Part shown: piece after piece, positions 33,702 through 45,222 of the stretch
How positions within the stretch are numbered: the stretch's first letter is position 1
Layout: every line of letters begins with the position of its first letter
Program-made: the position numbers and the translations under genes
Notes under the pieces: generated by a model
Databases searched by the model: none
Told to the model about the DNA's origin: nothing
What the model saw: the letters and a program-made list of their open reading frames with translations, nothing else
DNA from: Cerrena zonata
Taxonomy: Eukaryota > Basidiomycota > Agaricomycetes > Polyporales > Cerrenaceae
Length of the DNA: 64,000 bases
Assembly: GCA_038087015.1 (NCBI GenBank)
Contig: JASBNA010000004.1
Coordinates: 868,001 to 932,000, forward strand
Reading direction: 5' to 3'

Positions 33702-35273
33702 TCAATAATGAGGAATGAAATGAATAGGGTCCTCCTCCGGTCGAACGTGGATAGAGATATCAAACTCCGCCTCCCGTTTTCCCTGGCACTCCATCAGTTG
33801 ACGTCTCAACTTCTGCTTGGACTGATCGCAGTGGTCGGGGTTATTTTCCGCCCAGGAGACCGTGAGCTTCTTGAGACGTGGGAAGAGAATGGCTTGATCC
33901 TTGCAAGCTTCTTCGTCCGAGTGGTCTTCTTCCTCGGACCCATCATCCTCGACGTAGGAATAACAAAGCGTCAGCGCATGAGCCAGAGGGATGGCGACCA
34001 GACGGTCGATTTTGAGGTCTTCTACCTGTGAGAATCGGTACAGCAACTTAACATGGTCTACAGGAGAAAGTTGCGGTAATCTTCGGTACCGCCAACTTTC
34101 GCGCGGGCTGCCGGGAATATCGACGTTACCGAAGTAAAGGGTCCGTACGCTTTCGGTAGGAATTCGGTCGAGTATCGTGGTAAAGACCTCGACGTCAGCC
34201 ACATCATCGCAGCCAGCGAAAGCGAGTCGAATGTGTGGACGCGACTCACGGTCAGGTGAGTCAGTAGTCCACGCACAAAGTTCTAATTGTACATCTTCTC
34301 TACGGCGAGAGGAAAGTGTCGTGATTGGGCTCGTTAAACATTCAGCAAGTCGTGACATTATCATCGGAAGGTGTTGGAGTTCTTCCCCTTTTTGCCTGCT
34401 TCCACATTTGAATGGTCTGCAGGTGATGTCAATGGTTTGAATGGACGTGATGGGGAAGGACAGGCATGAGATGTAATTTTCACAATAGGCCGTAAGGTCA
34501 ATTATCTTGAGCTCCCGAAGGTGAGGTAGATGTATAGTCGACATAACCAATTTATCGGAAGGGGAGGGGAAGCTGAAGCTGAGGGCCAATACCTCAAGTC
34601 GAGGCATGGCTTCCAAAGCCGCCGCGAGTTGACCAGCCTGTGGACGTTCGATGAGACACAGCTCGAGGTGAGTTAAAGTTGGTCGGAGGAATAAATGGGT
34701 ATTCATAAACCTTGCCGCCTTGGCTACGAATTTTGTCAGGTTGGGAAGACATCCGAACGCAAAGGGAGGAGTTCGCGTAGGATGTGTCAACCATTCCCCA
34801 GACGGCCACTCGTACAATAAGCAAAGTTCACGGAGGGAAGTCGCATCCAGGTTCGCATGTCTCCTGTCTATATCCACGGTGGCTGCGTCGGCAGGCTGAT
34901 GGTCCAGGCCAAGGGAAGCAGCGACAAGCCGCTGAATAGCATCTCCTTGCTCGAGGAGATCCAGACCCTGCTTTAAAGACCGCGAACCTAAATTCACGGT
35001 CAAAGGGAACTGCTTGCTCCTATTAACCATAGTGGTAACATGTTTCGGGGAGGGTGATCGAGCGGAGACATGGCTCCATAAAGGAGGACATTTCAGAATC
35101 ACCTCTCGCCAATGATTACAGACCTCACAGAGCCTGAGCCACGAATGCGTTGAGGGACCGAACGCAGGTGGGTTAAAAACAAGCTCATCCCGGAGTTGAA
35201 TGAAAATTCTCTCCAGTAGCTCGTTAGGAAGGTCTGCAACGTAACATGCCACTGGGGAAGTTGAAGTCGTCAT
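33702..35273 (-). CDS. intronless F-box/LRR-like protein, paralogue B
   Basis: A single exon of 523 residues. The first ATG in frame is at 35273, since the frame upstream opens only with TTG. The F-box reads VADLPNELLERIFIQLRDEL, HSWLRLCEVCNHWREVIL, CPPLWSHV. LRR-like segments follow (MPRLEVLALSFSFPSPSD, LPHLRELKIIDLTAYC). It is arranged tail to tail with paralogue A, with only 205 bp between the stops, which suggests an inverted duplication. An acidic Asp/Glu insertion near residue 465 is absent from A. Function is presumably as an SCF adaptor. Confidence 0.85.
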   Translation of the reverse strand: MTTSTSPVACYVADLPNELLERIFIQLRDELVFNPPAFGPSTHSWLRLCEVCNHWREVILKCPPLWSHVSARSPSPKHVTTMVNRSKQFPLTVNLGSRSLKQGLDLLEQGDAIQRLVAASLGLDHQPADAATVDIDRRHANLDATSLRELCLLYEWPSGEWLTHPTRTPPFAFGCLPNLTKFVAKAARFMNTHLFLRPTLTHLELCLIERPQAGQLAAALEAMPRLEVLALSFSFPSPSDKLVMSTIHLPHLRELKIIDLTAYCENYISCLSFPITSIQTIDITCRPFKCGSRQKGEELQHLPMIMSRLAECLTSPITTLSSRRREDVQLELCAWTTDSPDRESRPHIRLAFAGCDDVADVEVFTTILDRIPTESVRTLYFGNVDIPGSPRESWRYRRLPQLSPVDHVKLLYRFSQVEDLKIDRLVAIPLAHALTLCYSYVEDDGSEEEDHSDEEACKDQAILFPRLKKLTVSWAENNPDHCDQSKQKLRRQLMECQGKREAEFDISIHVRPEEDPIHFIPHY

Positions 35274-35837
35274 AAGTGAAGCTTCTCTGTCCAACCCTAA
35301 GTAATAATAGTCAACCGATCAGACATCGTAAAGCTTGACAGAGAATGCCGTAACTTACCTCAGAGCTTCCTTGATGTTCCCCGCTATCTCGCCAGACGGC
35401 GTGTCAAGCCAAAACAAACCCAACAAGTACGGAGAGAATGATGACGAAGATATGCGGGGACGACCTGGGGGTGACGGCTTCATGATGGTAGCTTTAAAGC
35501 GGGACCCCCGCCGAGGCTATACATAGCCGCTTGCCTATAGCATGTGAACCTCTTTCAACCTTACTTTCGAGAAGCAGCTGAGTAAGAAACGAAACTATGG
35601 GTCCAGTGGGAATGATTTTACGTTACCTCCATGTGAGCGACTGTCGTGGCGACCTTGAATTGAAGAAGGGGTAAGCTGATATGTAACTTTATGTGTCATG
35701 GTAATAGAGATACAAGAAGGTGGTGATGGTCGATATGTACATCATCTATAGATACAATATAAGGCGAAGTGGAATTGTCCGACCGTGACAGTGGAAATTA
35801 GTTGTGGGAACTAAGATAGTCGTACCAGGGACAACGT
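35274..35837. other. intergenic, no gene seen
   Basis: This 564-bp spacer holds the promoter of F-box paralogue B and the 3' flank of PRM1. No frame shows recognisable content. Confidence 0.4.
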
Positions 35838-38800
35838 TCAGATAGCCACTGCAAATGGGTTGATGTGCCCCTTCTCAGAAGAGGCAGGAACAGGAGGAGG
35901 GGATGGTGACGTTATTGTTACACGATATTCGTCGTCAAAAGGCGTCGCGAAAGGGTCAACTGGTCTAACGGGCGGTAGCGTAGCTCCGATGCGGGGGTAT
36001 CTGCTCGAACCATATTGGAGTGATTCAAGGGGTGGGCTTGGGGGAAAAGGACGCTCAAATCCGTGGTGCAATGGAACAGGGAACTGGGCATCGTCATAAC
36101 CCGCAGCTGGGGTCATTGAGTCACGAATGGGAGTGTCGGAAGGCACACTCGCGGTTCTTCTGGACTTGGGTTGAAACGGGCCCGAAAGGGAAGCTTTCTT
36201 CAACCACGTAATCTTCGTCGCAGGGCCAGGGGAAACAGACCAAGCAGATGAAGGCACGGGTTGTTCTGTCGAAGGTTCGGGTCGGGCGACAGGTGAGTCA
36301 TTAGAAGTCGCCGAAGGGTCGATGCTCAGTGTAGGACGAGAGCGTTCACTTGTGTCAGGATCCAGAATGTCCGGAAAATCAACAGGTGATTCGGTCTTGT
36401 CTTTCTTGCGCACAAGACCTTGCATACGTAACCATAACGACCCTCCTTTAGCTTCATTCTGAACAAGGTTGGGAGAGGAATCCGAGCTTTCCCCATCCCC
36501 GATGAATCGTTCGCGACCCTTTCTATTCAATGCTACCAAAACCTTGGGTGCACTGACCTTGATCCCTTTGGTTCGCGTTTGGGATGCGTTGGTCTTGTTG
36601 GCGTCTGCTTGGTCCAAGAAATCATCCCATGACTTCTCGTATTCGGGATTACGCGTACTCAAGGGGTGAGGCTCCTTGTTCTGGAAGGAGGCAGAGTGGA
36701 TCGACGAGAAGAACCTAAATTTGGGAGGTGAAATGGGAGAGAACGAATGTAGTTCGTCCTTTGGCTTCTCGATGTCGCCATTCCCGGGCATCCCATTATC
36801 CGGTTGTCCATCGCGGAATGGAACCACAATTCCGTCAGGGCCAACTCTTTGCTGCTTCTGCCACTTGCGCTTCCTATACGCGTGCAGCCAGTCTCGGCCA
36901 TACGCATGCCAGAAAATTATACCAAAGGCAATGAGAACGACGAAGCCCCAGAGACCCATGAATATAGCGAACATGATTCGTTCCTTCTTCAGCGAACTGA
37001 CATAAGCATTAACCAACCGTCCGACTAGACCGTCATTGTTCCCTTCTCCGCCTCCAATAGCAGCTAGGGCAACAGGTCTTGTTACCTCATCAACGTCCGC
37101 AGGAGAAAGAACGAGAACGGTCTCGTTCACCCGTGGGACATTAACGTGAAGGTTATCATGGAGGAAAGTCAAGGCACTTTCAATAGCGTCGACCTTGGAA
37201 CCGATGAAGCAACGAATGAATTCTTGGACCGGTTCCTCCAGGATGGTACCGCTGAATACGGTATTGACGGCGTCCTGGATATCGGTATAGAAAGTGTTGA
37301 TGGTATCGTTGAGCGTAGTAGTCGTACCGTTGACCCAACCGAAAAGCCCGTCGTTGATAGTAGATTGGATGTTATCCACACGAGTATTTACGTCATTCGC
37401 GTAAGCTGAGGATTGGTTGTACATGCTGCTATTCACAGAAGCAACAATAGTGTTACTAAAGTTGTCCGCAGATGCAACAGCTTGCTTGCTATACTTGTCG
37501 GCGAGTGGGGAGATTGCAATGAGCTGAATCTGGACAGACAGCAGACCGAAGAAGCCGATGAGGAAACACGCGAGTGCCGGAGGATGGAAGACATAGTGGA
37601 AGAACCACTGTAGGTGGATATGTTGGGAGGGACTGAGCCGGAGAAGTGCCTGCACACGATTAGCGATCTTCGTAAGGAGAGGATGTTGGGACGACGCTTG
37701 CAACATGAGAAGATTATGGTCGCTCATGTTTATGGTGGGTGCAGATTTGGTGCCAACGTAAACAAGGGTTGGGTCGGATGTCCAAGCCTCTCGCGTGTAC
37801 TGCAAGTGACGCTTCATGCAACGCCATTTGTACCACTCCAAAGCGCAGTTACCCGCAAGCAAGAGCAACGCGACGAGGACCAAGATTACTGTACCAATCT
37901 TGGTGATCTTGATCAGGTCTGTCTTGAGGTCGTCCACGACGGATGTGTCCATCTGATCACAGAACACGATATTGTTCTGTTGAGGGACGGGCAGGGCGGA
38001 CTGGTTAAAGTTGATACCGGCGAATGTATCGTTAATATCCTTCTTCAGCAATTCGAAGGGTGTGTCGACACTATGAAGAAAGAGATGTCAGAAATTTGAC
38101 GAGGCCATGTTATTTCGTGTGACTTACATCGACTCCACTTTGTCCTTGAGCTGTGAGACAGGTTGGCAAGGAATTGTTCAATTTGAGCAGTGCGTCCTGA
38201 AAATCGCTTGGGAGAGTGACATTCTGCAAGGCATCAAGGCTTGGAACGCTAATTTGCGGGGCAGTGATGTCCCCAAATGGATTAACTTTGTTGATGGCGT
38301 CGACGGCAGACTTTATGACCGAGTTGGCAGATCCGATATCATTCTGAATAGACGTCCTGAGACTGCTGAAGGTGTTACCGATAAAAGTGTTGAACTGATG
38401 GGAATAAATAAGCATATCGTTAGAAATAAGTCAACAACTTACCTCCTGGACTGCACCAATAATGATCGAGAGACCACCTCTGACAACAAGCTCGAGGAAA
38501 CAAAGGAACGTCGATCGGTAGATATCGATGATGAAGTTGATAATAACTTCCATAATGGTCAAGGCAAGTACAAGGGTTGCCCGAGCCGCGTTGAGAGTGC
38601 CGTTGACTGCGTCAACGATCTGTGCATTGGATGCAACAGCCAGATAGCGAGGCATACTCGCGGCGGAAGTAGCAGCAGTCTCAGCTGCTTTACATGATGC
38701 AAGAAGGTCAGCTTTAGCATTAACTGCAGCATCTGAAGCGGCCGCTTCTGATAATTGAAGCCTGAAAGCGACGAAGAGAAGAGACAAGATAGGGTATGCT

Positions 38801-38919
38801 AGCCACGTGAGAGATAACAGGTGAGATAGTTGGAGGTATGGTGTGAGTGTTGTGTATACAGTTGGTGTCGGCTGAGCATTGTAAACAGGAGGAGACTTCC
38901 AGTAGGATTCAGAGGCCAT
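35838..38919 (-). CDS. PRM1: plasma membrane fusion protein PRM1, with an apparent one-base insertion
   Basis: Starting at ATG 38919, the protein has the PRM1 layout: TM1 ([16 protein letters not shown]), a Cys-containing ectodomain, TM2 ([20 protein letters not shown]), a long ectodomain with [19 protein letters not shown], the block [17 protein letters not shown]3 ([20 protein letters not shown]), TM4 ([20 protein letters not shown]) and TM5 ([20 protein letters not shown]). A 300-residue cytoplasmic Ser/Pro-rich tail follows. PRM1 promotes plasma-membrane merger when mating cells fuse. Introns lie at about 38400-38440 and 38070-38147. Between [10 protein letters not shown] and QLKDKVES the frame moves by one base at 38160, which splicing cannot explain. 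Confidence 0.9.
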
Positions 38920-39792
38920 TCGTGATAATGAGAGTCGACCCGCGACGTCGTAAAGATTGGCAGTAAAGATCGTCAACGGACGTTAGAGAGCGGGAAAAGG
39001 GAGAAGAACACCCAAGGGTGAGTAGCAGCGCTCTACGCCCATCCTCAGTATTTGAGAAGGAATAGTCCATTGTGTTTGCGTTGCTCAACGTGTTCATTGT
39101 TCTCGGGACACTGAACAATAGAGTCTGCATTTAGCGTCAGACGCGCGCTCCGGAGCTCAGCCGGCGCGCAGAAGCGTATGCCTTAAATACGTACGGAGAG
39201 CAACGTCGGCTATGCAATAATTGTATTCTAGAGATCACAGTCAGTTCGTTTGTACGATGAACAGCATGCTTGTGAGAGACATTACCTTCACCGACGATGA
39301 GAGACAAGAAACATTCCGGTGCGAGGTGAGAAAAGCCTAACTGCCTATCACTGATCGCGGCAATACCCGGAGTGATTTCATTTCCATATGCGGTATGTCT
39401 AGTGTTCTCACCGGCTCCGTCACGATTACGGTTATTTTGACCGCCTGTAATGAGCTTGCTTTGTTCTTAAGCCCGCCCATGTATAACGAGCATAGGCGGA
39501 TATCCACCACCGTGAGCCATAGATGACATCCCTGCAAGCTCTTGAATCTACTTGTGAAGTAGAACCCGATATCCCCGCCAGCCTCGAACTTTTTGTGCTT
39601 CGATGTCAGCCACATTGCTTCTTTTGGACGGTAGCTTCGAATGTTCAAATACGGGCACTCTACTCTTCGTGCAACCTTCAACCCAACTCTCATCTATCCT
39701 CAGCCCCGCCATATCAACAGACTATCCAGGTCTCGCGGTGTATCGTTGTCCGCGACAGCCCTCACGCTCTTTACCTCAAGTATATCCTAAAC
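38920..39792. other. divergent spacer between PRM1 and a secreted-protein locus
   Basis: This 873-bp region holds both promoters. The longest open frame (39337-39693 minus, 118 codons) has no recognisable content. No RNA gene or repeat is seen. Confidence 0.4.
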
Positions 39793-40796
39793 ATGCATCC
39801 ATTCATTCTTGTTCCCCTCTTGGCGTCCTTCGCTGCTATGTATCCAGTTGGAGCAAGCCCCTTGGTATACTCTGCTCCTGTGCCTGTCCCGGTTGTGGGA
39901 AATACGAACGTTGGTCTCGTCTCTGGCGTGTTGCCAGACATGCCTTTACCGTTTCGCCGTGACTTGGGTGATATGAAAGGACCTATGCCAGTCATCGGAT
40001 TTGGTGCCGACCCGCCTCCTCCTGAGCCCTACTACCACGACTCAAGCACGACGTGACATCTTGGACCCTTCCCAGGCAAGAAACCAACGAGCCTCTCGTA
40101 GACCATCTCCAAAAGCACAAAGCAGGTCAAACATCCAGTGACACTGGAGCCCTCTCTGGTCTGCCCGCCGGTGTCCCTTCGAGCACCTTACCTCTCGGAG
40201 CCACTTCCCCAGGCGGAAACAGCTCCCCCCTTGGATCTACCACCAGTCTTTTATCCGCCCTCCCCCTCGGTCAAGCTGGAGGCGCTACAGGGACTACCTC
40301 TGGAGCCACTTCCGATGTACCAGAGTCTCCCGCCACTCCCTTTACTGAAGAAGCTCAGGACGAACCCGCCTGAACTAGGAAACAGTCAAACTGACGAGGG
40401 CTTATCCTGAGGTTCAACCCTCTACTACTCAGAAAGCCGGAACCGGACACGCAAAAGCCAACCAAGGATCGACCGTTCAACCCGAATCATTCCGCCTACA
40501 AACACTCTAGCTCGAGTGCTCACCAAGCTCCGCCCCCCGTTCAGCGTCGTGCTATGACCACCTACTATCGTGGCGTGAACAGCCGCAGTGTTTTGGATAA
40601 CAAAGCCCACTCGCTTGTCGTGGATACTGATCCTATGGCACCTCCTCCGAACCCAGGGCCCGACTACGATCCTACGATGGGTCTCATGAATGTCGATAGT
40701 AATGCCAAACCTAAGGCCCCGCCCAAAGCAGAAACTGCGAAGACTCAGCCAGCCCCTGTTGGAGCTCCGAAGAACGCTACTTCGCCTGCAAATTAG
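39793..40796 (+). CDS. secreted Pro/Gly/Ser-rich protein locus, exon structure unresolved
   Basis: ATG 39793 opens a signal peptide (MHPFILVPLLASFAAMYPVG, cleavage near ASP) followed by a Pro/Gly-rich mature start (LPFRRDLGDMKGPMPVIGFG) to a stop at 40054-40056. Coding-like low-complexity sequence resumes one frame over (SGLPAGVPSSTLPLGATSPG ...) to about 40373. It resumes again in a third frame (TTYYRGVNSRSVLDNKAHSL ... GAPKNATSPAN) to the TAG at 40794-40796. I could not place introns of normal size that join all three. It resembles the 30.3-31.2 kb locus in architecture: signal peptide, then disorder with basic RR motifs. There is no catalytic domain. Read it as one gene with indels, or a decayed gene. 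Confidence 0.45.
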
Positions 40797-41066
40797 AGAG
40801 AATTTTTGGATGAGAGCACTAGGATGTTTCGAGCTTCAGAAGGGTTATATGCGGATGGACACTTGCTACTGATACCTATGTCACATTCCTACAATAAAAG
40901 ACACATCTCACTTCACGCACACGATGAAATAAGAGTATGCAATAAATAACGATTATATCCCAAACACGGAACAAACTACTCCAAAAAAACACTGGCCTTA
41001 TTGAGCGAGTTATGACAATACAAGAAGAGTACAAGGTGGTTATGATACAAGTATCGGCAGAATCCT

Positions 41067-42437
41067 TTATCGATCCTGGGCGTCATTGAGAAGACGAAGG
41101 ATGTTGATGACTGGGAGAAGTGTAAGTGAAAGAACGACCTAAATACAACAAGTAAAACTTACAGAGGTTGATGAAACTAAAGAAGTTGGGTAAAAAGATA
41201 CGGTCAGCAAGCCAGGTGGAAATTGGGTACTACATCAAACACTTACTCAAGGTAGAGACTGATGGCAGCCATGATGTACTCATCGGGAGAGAGTCGAGCG
41301 TTGATGTTGTAGGTATCGTAGACGATGTATCCACTGAACAGCAAGCAACCGCCTGCAGCGAAGATCATGTCCATGGTCCTGCTGAAAGGCATGAAGACAC
41401 CAACAAAACCGGTCATAACTATTACAACCCCACAATCAGCGTCGTGTTCTTGATGCAGAATGCAGATATCAGACACGTACCTAGAGCCATGAGACCACCG
41501 AACAGCCATGGACCCATGCCAGAGAAATCATACTAGATGAACATGAGTCAGGACCAACCTTCGGAGGCGAGAGGGTAAATGCTCACTTTGGATTGGAAGG
41601 TGAACAGCGTTAAACCGAGGAAGACTCCCAATGTGATCAACCTGTGCGAACTGAGTCAGGTTATTTCTCGCTTGAAAAGTAAGATAACTCACAGTGCCTG
41701 AAGAACGATCGTAGTATCGAAGAACGAAGTCATGATTCCGAGCGTAAATGCTTCCATCAGCGTGAAGACAGACAGTAAGGCCAAGTTCAACGGGTGACTG
41801 TGGCGCTTCCAGTACAGGAGACCAAGAACGATAATAGTACCGAAGAGGGGAACATAGAATGCCCAGAGACTATCGAGGATCGTCAGTTAATGCAAGTAAT
41901 AGCTTGAGCATAGGAGGCGTACTTTGCTTGGACCCAGGGAACGGCACTCTCTGAGGAACGGATAAATGCTGCGACGATGGTAGTAGCAAGCTACATTAAG
42001 GGGGGATTTAGACATTTTGGAATTATAGACTGATTTGCAGCTTACAATTTGGACAACTGGGAGGGTTCCAAGGGTTAGGGATATGATAAACCTTACGGGT
42101 TTACGTGAAGTACTCACATAGAATGGTATAGACTTTGCGAACGAATGCTTTCCTGATCTCGGGTGCACTGTCTGCTACCGAAGTACCGTACTAGAAGAAG
42201 CCTCATGAGTACGAGGACAAGGACATTCCAGAACATGAAGCACTTTACCTTGAAGTCATCCGGAAGGTCCCCAGCAGCAGGCTCATCATAGTACGCTCCT
42301 GGACCAGAGCTCGATCCAACTGTCGTAGGTGAAAGCAGGGGCCTGCCTGCTTCCACATCTTCGTTGGGTCCATACTTGTTTGCATTCGCTGGTCGGGCAG
42401 CTTCGTATGAGGGAGGTTCGACTGGATAGTTGCTCAT
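41067..42437 (-). CDS. BXI1: BAX-inhibitor/LFG family seven-TM protein (Bxi1-like)
   Basis: Multiple short exons from ATG 42437 to the TAA at 41067-41069 give about 275 residues. The N-terminus has PVEPPSYEAARPAN and a proline/acid-rich stretch, then YGTSVADSAPEIRKAFVRKVYTIL, which marks the start of the BI-1 domain. Later segments are SLWAFYVPLFGTIIVLGLLY, LALLSVFTLMEAFTLGIMTS, MTGFVGVFMPFSRTMDMIF, the signature GYIVYDTYNINARLSPDEYI, and the end FINLFLLVILRLLNDAQDR. These pH-sensitive calcium-leak channels sit in ER or vacuole membranes; yeast Bxi1 links to the unfolded-protein response and cell death. Introns lie near 42180-42250, 42000-42110, 41880-41930, 41640-41700, 41540-41590, 41420-41470 and 41120-41250. 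Confidence 0.92.
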
Positions 42438-42707
42438 AATTGTAGATGGGGGTTGAGGGAAGATGTACCAAGTGTGGCTGCGTCGATTGTAAGGCACTCT
42501 CAAGATGATGTGATGTAATCTTAATATGTTCCCACGCTTAGTTCCGACATTTATCACACTGGAACTGACTAGAACATCCTGAGGCTGTCGATTCGGGCTG
42601 TTACTTAGATGGGTTTAGTGGTGCACAGCGTAGGGTAATAGTATGTACTAGTCCAAAAACATCGACATGAAGGTAAGAAAGCAAGTAAACACTAACATGT
42701 ATCCCTA

Positions 42708-45222
42708 CTATCCTACTACACCGGGATTGAAATTAATACCTTGGAATGCAACCGCTGGATCGAAAGGAGCGCCATTCTCATAGATATTCTTCATGTGAAC
42801 TGCCATAGGGTGGACGATAGAACGCAAAGTGGAAAGGATTGCGTTGGTAGTCATATGAAGGCTCCATTGACTGACAGCTTTGATACGTCGATTGAAGTTT
42901 GCTTGTGTGACGTGATAAGCCATTGCGTCGTAGGTCTTGAGAGCTATGACGTCCATTAGACCAGCTAGAGAGGAATATGTTTAGTATCCATATCTGGGGA
43001 AAATTAGATTGTAACGCACTCTCCCACATCTGTAGAATAAGTGATGGGTCAGAAAATGTCACAATAAGCAGAGTAAATGTGACTAACCGTGAAAGCACCA
43101 TCGAAATCGGACAAGTCTTGTACAACCCGACAATAAATCGGAACAAGCGTTCGGTTGGCACTGTAATAACTATTAGTACTGCCTTCTATTGACCCTGGTA
43201 CAGTAGGACTCACTTCATGAAAGCAACAATCGGACGAATAAGGGCATTATTAGTATACGAAAGATCCTGCGTGAATATCGGCACCGCCGCTTTCAGATCC
43301 CTGAACCTAAGGTCAATATCAATAATAACTTTCGGAGTATCCTCCGCCTCCGCCTGTTCTACTGAAGCATCTTCAGGCGCACTCAGAGGAGGTTTAGCAA
43401 GTTCGCGCTGTCCGGGTATACGATCCGACATGGCATTGGAGGCAGCACTGATAGCGTCTGCGATTTCACCCAAGAAGGCGTTGAGAGGGAGCTCCTCATC
43501 TGGGTCACGAGGGAACTTGATGTCGAGGACTGCGTCCACTTTGCCTGAGGTGATCCAGGAGATGGGGCCTTCCTCTGTGGTCATAGCTTGTATGTGGTCG
43601 ACATTCACGCCATCAATGCGGAAACGAGACTATAGGAATATTAGCAGAGGCAGTGAAAATTTCTTGCTCCAGGTACACACCATTCGACCCCATTTCCCAT
43701 CCTTCAAATCCTGCTCAGTGGTCCTCCCGATACTCTGTGGGCGGTGTAGACTAAAGAGACAATTGTCAAATTGTCCGACTACGTTTTCAGCAGACAAAAA
43801 GTCATAGAAAAGCCACTGTTTTCGGAAAGTTTGTATATCCGCTCGGAAAATGGATGCGGTGTATGGTCGGAAACCGCCAGGTTGGTACACAGTTATTAGG
43901 AGGTCCTCAATCTGGAGCGACTCGAGTTCAAAGTCACCAGGTTGGCTTACATGCCTGTACGCAGCTGGATCCCAAGGATGCTCGGGGTCCCAAAAAACTG
44001 AGCGTCGGTCTATGTGCGAAATGGGGATTAGTAAAACCTAGAGACATCAAAATTCCGTTTCCTGACCTAGTACACCACGAACACCTTTGATGACAGCGTC
44101 AGTGACGATGCCTTTACCGTCGAGCCACCTCGCAAGAGACAGAGTGACGTCAATGGAGTCAACACTGAGGTCAAACATCGAATAATTGGTATCTTCATCA
44201 GATCGATCCGCTTCATGGTCATAATCCTCATCCTCCTCGAGTGCATGATATGAAGGGGTGGTTACTGAGATCGTAGCCTGCAGCTACAGTATGGTCGGCC
44301 GAGCCCAAGCGTAGTCGACCTCTTTTCGGTCGGCGCATGATATATACATTTTTGAAGGATATCCGCGAGTCTTTCCATTTAGGTACGATGGCGGACTCGA
44401 AGATGATGGTGATACCAGTCTCTGCTGTCAGATGGTCGCTAATGGCACGAGCGACATATTCTGTAGAGAGAAAAAGAATGAGGCAAGGAAACAGGAAATA
44501 GATTGATGGGCACACTGACCTTGCAGACGCAAGCTATTGACCAGAGCAAAGACCGCAGAAAAGAATGTTGTTCTACGTCATAAGTCAGCATCCACATCTC
44601 ATTTCGTCACCGGCAACCAATACGATTACTCACGTTCCAATAAATAGCCATAATGTTTGACTGAGGACCAACCAGGTCAAGAATGCAGAAATATCATCCG
44701 CATTATACCTGCGAAATGAACGGAGGAATATCCATCGATACCGAATACGTAGACGAGACCAGAATCCCTTCAGCGGCGTTTAGTAAATCATCCCTAGTCG
44801 GCCTGTGTAGGTGGGGTAATGACATGGCAAGTCGTCTGAAATAGCGGGGATAATTGTCAAAGCGATGCGGGTCAGTATCTGGTAGGGGTGCTTCATCCTT
44901 TTGGGGACTCGGGTGAGGGTTTGTTCGTGGCAGTTGAAGATTGAGAAGGAGAGTTGTTTTCATGGGGTTGTTGATTATATCTGGAGATGCTACTGTGAAA
45001 TGACCTTGAATAGGGCCCCCGGCCGAGCGAAATAGAAATAGAGAGCAGGAGTTTGGGACGTTTTGTCATAAGAGGAGGCTTCGTGCTGTGGGACATTTGT
45101 CTTCGAAAGAAAGTACGTATGGTGTTGTAGCGTTCGACGGCAGCGATATCGACCCTTCGACTAGATCCAACGAGAGGACACGTCCTCAATTGGGACAGCG
45201 TGAACTTCCCTCGACAAGCCAT
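42708..45222 (-). CDS. MDM31: mitochondrial distribution and morphology protein MDM31, with frame breaks in the N-terminal third
   Basis: From ATG 45222 an Arg/Ser-rich presequence runs about 110 codons (MACRGKFTLSQLRTCPLVGS; an ATG at 45097 is an alternative start). The inner-membrane protein Mdm31 follows: HRPTRDDLLNAAEG, YNADDISAFLTWLVLSQTLW with TM1, FFSAVFALVNSLRLQEYVAR, TGITIIFESAIVPKWKDSRI, MFDLSVDSIDVTLSLARWL, DAVIKGVRGVLDRRSVFW and the C-terminal FQGINFNPGVVG. Mdm31 with Mdm32 maintains mitochondrial shape and cardiolipin-linked lipid homeostasis. Exons after 44250 join cleanly. Upstream, a one-base change near 44770 (between NAAEG and FWSR) cannot be an intron. Changes near 44900 and 44260 might be an intron or an indel. 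Confidence 0.9.

Noticed and set aside
40138..40410. Second open frame (Pro/Leu-rich) inside the secreted locus
   Set aside because: Overlaps the Gly/Ser-rich frame that looks more like the low-complexity tail; GC-biased DNA often opens two frames.
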